NCBI RefSeq assembly: GCF_000003815.2
Contig: NC_049983.1
Coordinates: forward strand, 28,368,143 to 28,432,142
Origin: Branchiostoma floridae
Lineage: Eukaryota; Chordata; Leptocardii; Amphioxiformes; Branchiostomatidae
DNA length: 64,000 bases
Direction of reading: 5' to 3'
This document shows positions 42,865 to 64,000 of this stretch, one piece after another. The notes beneath the pieces were generated by a model. That model was not told the origin of the DNA. It saw only the letters and a list, made by a program, of their open reading frames with translations, and ran no database searches. Positions within the stretch are counted from its first letter, which is position 1. Each line of letters begins with the position of its first letter. The position numbers and the translations under genes are program-made.

Positions 42865-44838
42865 AGTTGTGCTAAGTTGAACTCTGGTTACTCGACGCAT
42901 TGGAACATCGTGCTTACTTACCTTGACGACATACCGAAAGACGTTGACCCGCAGCTGCTTCGATGATTGACCTACTGGAATCGCCAACGTCTGACGTAAT
43001 CGTCAAGTACGTATCCCTGCGGCACTGTAACTGCGAATAGGGACGAAGAGGGAACAGCTGACCGTTACTGGAATATTCAACTGGAGTATATTTGGAAAGG
43101 CTGGAAAATCAGCACATGACAATGTTGACGACTACAAAAATAGAGGTATAGAATAAGATTTAATATCCTATGAATATGGGCCAGCATAGCATGGATGAGA
43201 GAGAACATTTGGAGAGAATATTTGGAGAGGCCGGGAACCCCGGTGGAACATGAAGGCAGGTGGATGAAACGTGAATCAAATTTTCGGCGTCCTCTTGCAC
43301 ATTGGCAAGATAACAGATATGATAACCGGAAAGAGCAACATAAATTGTAAATTTTTCTTAGTAAGTCATTATCATTTTTTTTATCACACTTTTACAACGA
43401 ACCAGGATAGACGGCACTTATACTGATCGAACTCATCAATAAATCTTAAGGGGTGATCAATAAGTTCGATGCCTCACGCAGGAATGTACAGCTCGAATTT
43501 CTGGGCATGTAAAACCTTTTATAAATGTCAGCCAAACTTCAAACCATTGTGGTTATTACTTTCCAGGCAACACCAAGTAAGCTTAGGCGTCACCCCAAAC
43601 GCTTTGTTACATAGATTTATCAGGTTTTATCAAGAAGATTAACATTATTTTAACCTCCTAACCTTGGTTTGATTCACACTTGACAATGCTATTCAACATG
43701 AATAAGTAGTCTAATCGTTGCATTGTTAGGAAGCATGTGGGCACAAAAATCTGGGAAGGAACGGGTGGATGAAATAGTTGAGATATAGATGTACCGATCT
43801 CCTCAAACGGACAACATTAGAAAGTAGAAAGTTTACGATAAGTCTCGTCTCGGACCACGTTGCCTGGGCCAATCAGAATGCATCACGTTTCCCTACGCTG
43901 TGCCACATCTGGAATTCATTTTATATAGACTTCTCGGAAATCCGCTGCGACAAATATAGCTCTACACCATGCGGATTTCTCTCTCACAATACGTCACCAA
44001 AACAATCCGAAGAAGACATGTGGCAGGAAGAAAACTACACAACCGTTTACGTGGTGAACAGATACATAAACATGAACTTGAACATAATCTATGGAAGTAC
44101 AAAAAAGTTCACGCAAACGTTACGTGACTTAAACCTGTTTTCAAAATGGTGGATCGCTGCTCGATATTCAGACCTCCGGGTCACAATCACATAACTGAGT
44201 GTCGAAAAATTTAAGACTACAATGAAGTAAAGTAACGTTAAAGTACACAACAGTACAAGACAGGTATCCACAACACGGTCCACCTACCTTTCCTTCTGAC
44301 GAGTAGTTTGAGATGTCTTTCCCACTAAGCCCTCCACCGCCCGTACCCGCCGCATCTTGCCTCGCTCCCCGAGTGTCAATACAGTGGTCATGGAAGATTT
44401 ACTCCGGGCTGGCGTTCTCTTCAGAGTCAGGGATCGGCAGGCATCTTTATATGTGTTCCTTCTGCCTCCCTGCCCCGCGCGTCACCCATCACACTTCACA
44501 GGCCCAGTAGCCTTGCCACGTCCTCAGTTCTCTCGATCTCCCAGTTCCCATCTCTATCTTGGTTGAACTTGCCTCATCTCCACCCCAGCTGCACTACCAG
44601 AATGTCACGTGCACGTTCAAATACAGGTGACAGCCATATAGTTGATAGATTCAACGTCATTCTGTTTATCAGCCCTCAGAGCTCTAGTACTCTACTCTAC
44701 TTTACTCTGTCCTCTCCCACGTCGTGTCCTCTCCTGACTGCCACCGTGGCGTGGCCGTGTGACCCGACCCCTGTCCATATGGTTATCATCACAGGGGAGA
44801 CCTGGTCCTGACTATCACGATGTTATCTCGTGACACAC
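42865..44838. other. No gene recognised
   Basis: A 138-codon plus frame at 43778-44194 has no known motif. I do not call it a gene. Confidence 0.45.
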
Positions 44839-45033
44839 ACTGTAAATGCAGAAATGTTCGCGGTTTTCGCGGTTACCACTTCACCGCAAACTTATAACCA
44901 CCGCGACCATTTTTCTATTATAGTATTAGACTGCAGTCTATGGTGTTACCGCGAAATTAAATCTACGGAGAAAAGTCATTTTTCCTGCTACCAGAGAATT
45001 TTAAATCCCCGCGAACTTAAATGCATTACAGTA
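44839..45033. mobile_element. MITE with TACTGTAAATGCA-type ends, copy 1
   Basis: CACTGTAAATGCAGAAATG on the left and AAATGCATTACAGTA on the right, with internal TTCGCGGT and ACCGCGAAATTAA arms. Same family as 46316-46462, here diverged and enlarged. Confidence 0.72.
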
Positions 45034-45168
45034 TTCTCCAAGCAGAGGTTGGGTCGCGGAGTAGTCGTATCATGGTAGAAGTCGGAATTTGTACGGGGGG
45101 AGCAAGTAAAACTCCCGGTACTCCACAAGATCACAACTATCTCCGCGACCAAACCTCTACTTGGAGAA
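45034..45168. mobile_element. MITE with TTCTCCAAG ends
   Basis: Flanked by TA at 45032-45033 and 45169-45170. The arms TTCTCCAAGCAGAGG and CCTCTACTTGGAGAA are inverted repeats that continue TCGCGGAG / CTCCGCGA. Directly abuts the neighbouring MITE. Confidence 0.82.
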
Positions 45169-45170
45169 TA

Positions 45171-46315
45171 GTAAAGCAGACCTTGGAACGAACCCTAAAA
45201 GTATGATATAATCATAAAGGGGCCAAAGAACACACACAAAAAAACATCAAATAAGCCATGATGAGTTTAGTTTGAGCGTGTTCCTTGATAAACAGCTTTA
45301 CTTTTGTTTCCGGTAACATCCCGACAGAGCCCGGGGAAAATGTGACCGTAGAATAAGACATTCTTGATTGTTCTTGGGTAGCTATATTCTCAAGTTCACA
45401 GCTACCCGCGCGCCGCAAAATATACTGTGTATTGAAATATAGTTTGTTCGTGTCATTCTTTTGTAGACTTTTTCGCAAGTTCGCAGGAACCCACAAATGT
45501 TCTTTCTCCAAATGTCTTCAATCTAAAATCGGTTGTAGTCGCCTCTTTTGTGTACTGCAAAATGCCTAATGAAAAGGTGGTCACGTTAAGCTATTCTTTC
45601 TTGCTTACTTGCTTGCTTAAGTCGAGTCCATCCGGCCTCGATATTCTTCCAGTCGGTTATTACTTTGCCGGACACTGGAAAGAAGACACTGAAGCGATTT
45701 GAAACAGATACTAAGGATAGACCAAATGGCGCATTTTGTATTTGGGTCATATTTGGGTGTTACCAGGCCCCTAGGCTATTTTAGGAATAGGACATGTGAC
45801 TTGACCATATTTGGAAGTTCATTTAAATGTGGTATCGACCAATAGCTGGTGAGATGAGCTATGAGTAATTGGTAGAGCGCCAAGTTTGAACTGCTCAAAC
45901 ACTGCCGATTCTCTGAGGTTTAATGATATACAGTAGACATGTTGTGTTACATAGTAACTGTTTATACTGCCCGTAATTCCGTCTGTCAACAGTGTATGTA
46001 CAATCTAACTGAGACAAAAGACTTGATTAGACTTACGTAGACTATCGTATAGACTTGGCTGGTATAGTACATGAAGCGTACAGCATAGATCACAGAATAA
46101 ACAATTAATGATCAATACGAGAGAGATCTAAATGTTTATAATGCCTAGCATTATTCTACCTGTATTGCCGCGCTAGGGTTATAAAGGTAAAGCACTAAAA
46201 CAAAAAATTGTCAGAGTGCATAGTTGATAATTAGCTATTATTTGGATATCTCTTTTGGAGTGGGGGAGTGCCAACAAAGCTTGACACCGAATACATGTAC
46301 AGAACCCAAGCGTAA
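45171..46315. other. No gene recognised
   Basis: Short frames only. Confidence 0.45.
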
Positions 46316-46462
46316 TACTATAAATGCAGAATTGTTCGCGGTGGATTTATGTTCGCGGTTTTCGCGTTGGCCATTTCACCGCGAAATTAAAACCACCGCG
46401 AAAAGTCCCTTTTCCCGCTACCGCGAAATTAAATCCCAGCGAACTTAAGTGCATTTACAGTA
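46316..46462. mobile_element. MITE with TACTGTAAATGCA ends, copy 2
   Basis: TACTATAAATGCAGAATTG on the left and AGTGCATTTACAGTA on the right; inside, TTCGCGGT and ACCGCGAAATTAA pair across the element. 147 bp, TA-type ends as in Tc1/mariner MITEs. Confidence 0.83.
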
Positions 46463-48176
46463 CGTTAAAACGTAATATCGCCCATTAAAGGTTATGTGTT
46501 CGGTGCCGTTTATCTGCTTGTGTGTCTGTTTGTAGCCTGCATAAATCGACAAGCAAAGTATGGATTCTAATTATCATTGAATGTGGTAGGGTCGTGAAAA
46601 TCAAGGTCAAGTTCTAAAATGGTTCCGCCTATCGGTTTACCACCGTACTGCAGTGAACTTTCGGTTTCCATATCTAGTGATCTGGCCATGCTATGGTCAA
46701 GACTCGCAAGTCTAAGATGAATTTTGTAGCTTTAGAAAAAATATGTACCGATGAACAAAAGGTGTGAAATGTCTAAATTATGAAAATCTTATCTTAGTAT
46801 GAAAATCTTATCTTATAAATGAATAAATGAATGAATGAATGAATGAATGAATGTACTTTATTGCACGACATTTCTACATGTACAATTGTAAGGCAATGGT
46901 GATAAGTCAATCAATACAATGACTCGTCTAAGGTCTATAACTAGATACATGTATAGTATAGGGATGTGAACATAAATGGCGCATTGACATAGTGTAATAT
47001 GCAAGTTAAACAAGTCGGTCTGTTACTGTACAATAGATTCTCTCTTTTTTAGAGCATTACATGTGTATTGGCCTAAATACGAAGATATGTAGTCTGGACA
47101 TGACATAAGTTGATTGAAAGTACATGTGTTGGTAAAGGTGTGTTAGATTTACATGTGATCATATCCATTAATTTTTGTCTATCTACGCTATATGTAGGGC
47201 ATGTCATTAGAAAATGATACTCATCTTCAACAGCCTCTGGTTGACTGCTATATTACGGTACCGACCTTTTTCTATTTCCAAGCAATGTGAACTGGTTCTT
47301 AATTTGGTTATGTTAACAGCAAAAGCTTTATTACGAACTGACGAAAGGTATTTTTCAAGTATGAAGTGACTTTTGATTTGGGAATAGGTTTTTAGTTTAT
47401 TACAACTGCTTATTTCTTAGCAAATAAGGCTGTTGTAGCGTGTCCTCATAAATTAGATGTGATGTACCCTGCCGGTTTGAATGATTTATGTTCAATACTT
47501 TTCACTTTAGTTTGCATCGTAATGCCTCAAATATAAAATTTCCATCATTTACTACTATAGAATTGTAGTATCCTGTCATTAATTATGCAAATGAGGTATC
47601 TATTTGTATAATCAATATCCTAAAAAAAATCTGTCTTTCTCAGTTACATATGTGACAAGTGTCATGGAATGTAGGGATTTATAAAATTTCCTCATTACAT
47701 TACTTACGCAAAGTAGACATTGATTTACATAATAATTATCTTATGACGTGTGCTCCACTTAGACCTACAAAACCTAAAACAGCATGACGATCCGTCAAAA
47801 CGTCCTTGATTTATTCTCCTCTAAACTTCGAAACAATTTCCGAAAAAAAAGTGCCAGGGGACCCAAACTTATAGCACTAACTCTCTGTCCCAAGAGCTAC
47901 CCAACTTTAAGAAAAAATAAGACCGTGACATGTCCAGAATAGGAAATATAAAAATGGTAGTCCCGCTGCAGTACCTTAGGAAGTAGATAGGGGATCCATT
48001 ATCGACTTTGACCTTCGATTTCCTACCAAATACCATTAAAGATCCATCCAAGACTTATCAAGTTATGCTGTTCACAGACACACACAGAGATATGTGTATA
48101 AGGGGTTCTGAATAGAGAGGGTGTCACCTGGCGACTAAACACGCCCAAATATAACCTTTTTGGCGAATGTAAATTA
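46463..48176. other. Dispersed repeat matches, no gene
   Basis: About 46550-46720 and, on the other strand, about 47840-48080 resemble 2040-2240, 52640-52790 and 60530-60690 (shared GTACTGCAG and CATGCTATGGTC motifs), a common family here. An (AATG)n tract lies at about 46818-46852. Confidence 0.5.
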
Positions 48177-49017
48177 GTGGAAGCCAGTTAATTGCACCTC
48201 GGATAAACGCACACTTCGGGTAATTGCACGGAATCCCAAAATCCCAAACCGTCTCCCATTCACTCCATTGTTAGTGACTTCGCTTATCTGCACGACAAAA
48301 ATCACCAACGCCGGATAATTGCACGAAAATTTGTCAAACATCGTCGACAAATTGACTGAAAATGCGTGCTAAAAATCGTCAGACAAATAAGCCGATAACG
48401 GCCTTTGTGAAGTCGCTATACTGACAACATGTATGAAATTGTTATTGGGATCAAACGAAAGCGATATTGTGGGATCGGCACCATGAAGAGACGCCCGCCC
48501 GCTAAAGGTTGTCAAAGCCGGCGTTACGATTTGGCAGACAACTTGCTATGACATACTCAATAACAAATGTTCTCTATCTGTCCATTGTTTAATTACGTAA
48601 TTAGGGTCGCGGGAAAATACTTATGCAGTGGTTTTATGTTCTTGGCAGCCAGTTGGAAACAACACAGCGACTCAGGTCCTACAGACGGACATAACACTCA
48701 CCTTCGGCGGTGCAATGCTTTAGTTTCGTTATCAGGAAGTTACATAACGTATACAGTAACTTACTTTTAGTTTCGATTTCAAGTGCATTGCAGTACGATG
48801 TTTCGTGAAGACATGTATATGACGTCCGGAGCACAACAGGTACAGCACTACTGTGACACGTAAATAAACTGTGCGTTGTACTACCTCCCATACCACCTCT
48901 CGGCCCCTCCGACCGTGGTGATGCGGTCCAAATGACCAACTCCGCATTATCGCACACGCCGGATAATTGAACGAAATTCGCTGGCAAATTGGGTGTGCAA
49001 TTAAGCGGCTTCCACTC
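48177..49017. mobile_element. Pogo/Tigger-like non-autonomous DNA transposon
   Basis: Left end GTGGAAGCCAGTTAATTGCA with CGGATAAACGCACAC; right end read inward GAGTGGAAGCCGCTTAATTG with CCGGCGTGTGCG. TA lies on both sides. Repeats of GGATAATTGCACG inside are typical of pogo/Tigger ends. 841 bp, no transposase frame. Confidence 0.75.
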
Positions 49018-49394
49018 TACATATGTATAGATTTTCAGAATTTACCCAGAATTAGGCAAGCTTAACTTTTTACAGCGTTGAATTGTGTTTGCGAGGCTTC
49101 TCCCAAGATAGACTCACTGCATGCGTGCAAGACTGTGTTGTGAGCATGGCTAGCAAATAAACCTCTTTTTCATATAAAGACTCTGAAATCCATCAGAAGC
49201 CGCGTCGCCAGGGTGTTTTTTAACACCATTCTTGTTCAATTTCTTTCTGAAATTGTGCTTCAAAACATGGTTCTGAACTACTGCCAAGGTTCGCCAGGTG
49301 GCGTTCTGTAAATTACACCTGCTGGAAAACCGGTTTCTTACAAAGGTCATCTGCCACTAGTGTTGTCAGATGTCACTAGTGACGCTTTTCTGTT

Positions 49395-49592
49395 TATATC
49401 GTGTGCAGTGACCCTTTGTAAGTTTGTGTTTACATCGTGTGCAGTGACCCTTTGTAATTTTGTGTTTACATCGTGTGCAGTGACCCTTTGTAAGTTTGTG
49501 ATAACATCGTGTGCAGTGACCCTTTGTAAGTTTGTGTATATATGGTGTGCAGTGACCTTTGTAAGTTTGTGTTTATACTGTGTGCAGTGACT
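49395..49592. repeat. 36-bp minisatellite, about 5 copies
   Basis: Unit contains ATCGTGTGCAGTGACCC and TTTGTAAGTTTGTGTTTAC. 36 is a multiple of three, so one frame stays open through it (CAVTLCKFV repeats), but there is no sign of a gene. Confidence 0.9.
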
Positions 49593-49599
49593 CGTTTTA

Positions 49600-50639
49600 A
49601 ATTCATTGTTGTTGTTTTTAAATCAAGCCTGAGAAGAGCCTTTACACCTTGGACGTCTTATCCAATCTGAGATAGACACAGGCAAATGGACCAAACTGCG
49701 TATGTGGTAATCACTGGTTCACTATCAGTCTCACTTTTCAAAGTTCAGGGGTCAAATTGTCAAAGAGGCGTTTTCTCCCTTCATCCAACTGCCAACAATT
49801 GTCTAGTTCTGGCTTGTGATCTGGTCTGTCTTTCAGCTGTCAAGTTTCTAGCTATAGCCTCCTTTGCAGACGTTTGGCGCGGTGTTGTTTATTTTTGGGG
49901 AGCGCTGATTCTCAATTTCCAACGCGGGCTAACGTCGACTCTTTGCCAGGAAAAGAACTTTTGCCGCACCCAGAAATTCTTTCCCAGCAAAGCAAACCTC
50001 TAAGCCCTTATTGAAAATCCCAAACCAGCGCTTCCCAAAAAATAAACGCTACAGTAACTGCTACAGAAGTCTGCACAGGAGGCTACAAGATTCCACCTAC
50101 TGAATAAGCTTCACTAACAATGATGTGTGTCGGGGCCGCTGTGGAATTAAATTACTCGCTTCTCCATATAAGGGAGTTTAGTGTTACATCTGGCTTGTCT
50201 GTTGCCATGGTGACCACATCCTCTGTGCTGTTTTTCTGTCTCTGGGGCTGGTTGGGTCGCAAAGCAGTATGGGTAAGTCTGACGTCTCCGATGTTGGCAG
50301 TCGCAAAAGAAATATTACAATTATTGGGCGGGCCGACTTTTCTATCTCTCTTTGCAGGCAGGGGCTGAATTGCATGCTCACAATAGGCTGGGCTTAATCG
50401 CAAAGGTGTTTAACTCAGGAATTTAACTCAGGTGACCTCCATGCGACTGTTACAAGTGTCTGGAGCGGTTGCTGTTTGGCGCTAAATCAGGTGACCTCAA
50501 TACGACAGCAACTGGCCCAGGTGCATCCAAAGGACTGTAGGTTTTGAACCACCTCTGGAACGACCACTACTCTTTTGGATAAGCGTGGTGGGTTCTTTAA
50601 CATGCTCGACGTGTGGCTCTCCTCAAACACAGGACCTCC
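49600..50639. other. No gene recognised
   Basis: An imperfect inverted repeat (about 49888-49922 with 50009-50051, motif TTTATTTTTGGGGAGCGCTG) may be an old MITE. Confidence 0.4.
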
Positions 50640-50800
50640 ATTTAACATCCTATCTGAGCTGGGTACTCATTTTAACCCGAGTGAAGTGAGGAAAGTCATG
50701 TAAAGAGCCTTTCCCAAGGACACAAGATCGGTCGCACATCAACGGATTAGAACCCAGGACCTCTGGTTCTTGGGCCAAGAACCCTGCCGTTATGCCAAAC
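50640..50800 (-). mobile_element. tRNA-derived SINE, reverse orientation
   Basis: Read on the minus strand it carries GTTCTAATCCGTTG, TGTCCTTGGGAAAGGCTC and TTCACTCGGGTTAAAATGAG, matching the body of the SINE at 18347. Confidence 0.75.
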
Positions 50801-52334
50801 GACCCCAAAATAAAGTCTTTATTTTCAATTGGCATGGATTCTGCCAGCTTTGCACCTTCTAAACTAATCATTAAGGAGTGTCTTAGTGGCTTTTGCCCCC
50901 CCCCCCTCCGTATTAAGATATATATAGTGTTGAGGCTTATAGTTTTACATCATGTTGAATGCAACTAAATAAAAGTTATATTTTCCTACTTGAGGGGAAA
51001 AGTCAGCGTTTGACCTGACAGTGTGTAACGTTACTTACAGTTATTCTCCTAAGGAGTTTGTCTCTAGCAATACTATGAAATCTGACACAAAGACAACAGA
51101 CACAGGTGTGTGGTACCAAAACTGCACATCTTATATTAAAGGTTTCATAGCAAATGCACATAAAGGATAAACGTAACTAAGCGATCAGTTCTAGTTGTGA
51201 GTTCAGCAAGACATCACTTCTCTGGATTTAGTGCATGATGGCATCTCTTCTCTGTCTTCCCATAGGGAAATCTGTTTTTATCTCACAATTATTACTGACA
51301 AAAAATTCCGCAGCACCTCTACATAATAACACAAAATTTCGCACCGCCTCTACATAATAACACAATAAGAAAATTCTGCAGCACCTCTATAAAAGAGTCT
51401 AGTTTATTTTTGCCTCAGAAATACTAAATTGTTGGTTACAAGTAAGATAACTGATTCTCAATCTACAGAAAAGCTAATAAAATGCTATCAATACACCTCA
51501 TATTTCTAACATCCTGGTGTCTTATAAACTAACAACACTGACCTTATATAACCTCATTATCAGCAACGTCTAATCAAAAAGCTACTGGTTCGAAGATGAA
51601 AAATTATATCTAGTAACAGTAAGTAGAAATAAGATGATACACTAGAAACCTACATTTAGAGCCTTCGAACACAATAAAATTTGGTGGTTTAAGTCTGAAG
51701 TTGACAAAGTTAATGTTAACACAATTATTACTATATGGGCTTGCTAGCAATATGCACTGATCATAGTACTTCGTAATACACCACTATCCCACAATGTTTC
51801 ACAGCCAGCCTCACTGCCTCATCTCATCTTCTCCTTTCTCATCTCCGTAATTGTCTCTCCTGACTGTCACACTGTGGATGCAGCAATGGTACCGTAAAGC
51901 TCCTTTCACCGGCATTTTGGGGGTTTTTGTTCACCTGACAACAGTTTTCCACCTTCTAACCAACTGTGTCTATGTTAGCATGTTTGCAATTTGTTAACAT
52001 AGACTTACAAATGGTCTTTTATATGTTTGGTTCTTTGATAAATCTGAAATGTGCCCAATGCATGATATTTACCTTTTATATTTAGTGCTATATGCTCTTG
52101 AATTTTTGTCAATTTAGTCCTAATACAAACAAAATCTGCTAGGTTTCATAATTGATTTTTTTTCGTCAAAGTTGCCCTAGGCTTCTAACTGTTGTCAGAT
52201 TTCCTATCTAAGTTATAATATGGTTATCTATGCATATGTGTAAATCATAACACTCAAGGGAGCTAAAGAATGAAAAATAGCTTCAGAAGATAGATTCTTC
52301 AGGCTACATAATAGAACTGGCTGCTATGCTCAGT
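50801..52334. other. 3' flank of gene B
   Basis: No gene. The 3'UTR of the protease must start at 52334 and run left. I found no convincing polyadenylation signal close by. A short tandem (CGCAGCACCTCTACATAATA-like) lies at about 51309-51392. Confidence 0.45.
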
Positions 52335-63433
<11,099 letters not shown>

Positions 63434-63891
63434 CTAAAGTAGAAGAACATTAGATATAGACATAAGACATGTACATTTCCAAATAAGAGTACGGAAAAGT
63501 CATTGCTCTTAAAATATTGTCAGCTGTTGTAGATTTATTGTTTATGCTTTCTAATTGATGCTAGAAAGAAACCTGTAATAAGCATATCTTATTCTAAATG
63601 GTCTTTTCTTCTAATTTGTATAATTTGCACATCACTGTGTACATCTCTGTCGAAGCTACCTGTGCATCGAATATCATGGAAATTCTTAACTTGAAAGTTC
63701 ATCTGTGTTGGTAGAATTCATTCTTGAAATAGTTGAACTGTAATTTCCAACACAAAAATTGGACTCAAATTTTCGACTGCACAACATCAGTTTTTGTCAA
63801 GGAATGCACAATCCACTGCTGTCGTGACGTCACGTTATGCAGATAAAACACGTGACTCAGTGAGCAGTGGATTGTAGGTTGCAGGAAGTCT

Positions 63892-64000
63892 ATGGCGCCC
63901 ACCGTCTACATCCTTGTAGCACCTAAGGACAAAACCCCTAAAGAACACAAGTGTGGTGTTATCTATCATATTAAGTGCCAAGGCCAGAACATCAGAGGCC
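63892..64000 (+). mobile_element. Penelope-like element GIY-YIG region, 5' part
   Basis: Plus frame MAPTVYILVAPKDKTPKEHK then CGVIYHIKCQGQ, open to the window edge. The PKDKxPKxxxxGVIYxIxC pattern precedes the GIY-YIG endonuclease in Penelope-like elements. An inverted repeat (CACAATCCACTGCTG near 63808 and AGCAGTGGATTGT at 63863-63875) stands just upstream. Confidence 0.55.

Noticed and set aside
43450-43480. Mariner-like terminal repeat (GGGTGATCAATAAGTTCGAT)
   Set aside because: Looks like a mariner end but I found no partner end or transposase nearby.
43778-44194. 138-codon plus-strand ORF
   Set aside because: No known motif and no duplicate or splice context; likely chance.

Overview
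This is animal genomic DNA: small spliced exons with GT-AG borders, long repeat-filled introns, many fragments of LINEs, SINEs and MITEs, and eight runs of N. The gene content is secreted mosaic proteins made of phase-1 modules (astacin, antistasin, pentraxin, calcium-binding EGF, F-type lectin, tectonin, trypsin). Together with the repeat load, this suggests an invertebrate deuterostome, most likely a lancelet (Branchiostoma). That assignment is inference from gene style. No rRNA, mitochondrial or other taxonomic marker is present.

Left part (1-14.3 kb, minus strand). One large gene, read right to left, has a signal-peptide exon at 13676-13748. It continues through acidic prodomain exons, an antistasin exon, a prodomain/mature-start exon with an FEGD aspartate-switch motif, four exons of an astacin zinc metalloprotease, two exons of a pentraxin domain, three identical-length EGF-Ca exons and an F-type (fucose-binding) lectin exon, and runs off the left edge. 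All nineteen chosen exons join in frame. A 2.18-kb tandem duplication (9057-13412) doubles the prodomain/antistasin block. Just upstream lies a minus-strand ORF (13933-14238) that resembles the zinc-binding cytoplasmic P2X7-like domain.

Middle (14.3-52.3 kb). I recognise no host gene here. It holds LINE 3' ends, tRNA-derived SINEs, several MITE types with clear terminal inverted repeats (one with TTAA flanks, several with TA flanks, one pogo/Tigger-like), a 71-bp minisatellite of about 20 copies, a 36-bp minisatellite, (TG/CA)n tracts and several pairs of kilobase-scale repeats. One repeat pair captures a LINE insertion by presence/absence with a 10-bp target duplication.

Right part (52.3-63.4 kb, minus strand). 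Seven tectonin (Hyd_WA) exons precede five exons of a complete trypsin-type serine protease (His, Asp and Ser all visible, Asp189 specificity). Reading phases fit one tectonin-trypsin mosaic gene, with one GC-AG intron. The tectonin exons are tandemly duplicated, and a LINE with a CATAAGA target duplication split one copy. The last about 110 bases are the start of a Penelope-like element GIY-YIG region.

Both genes look like secreted proteins that pair a protease with glycan-binding or pattern-recognition modules, consistent with innate immunity or extracellular matrix work (inference).
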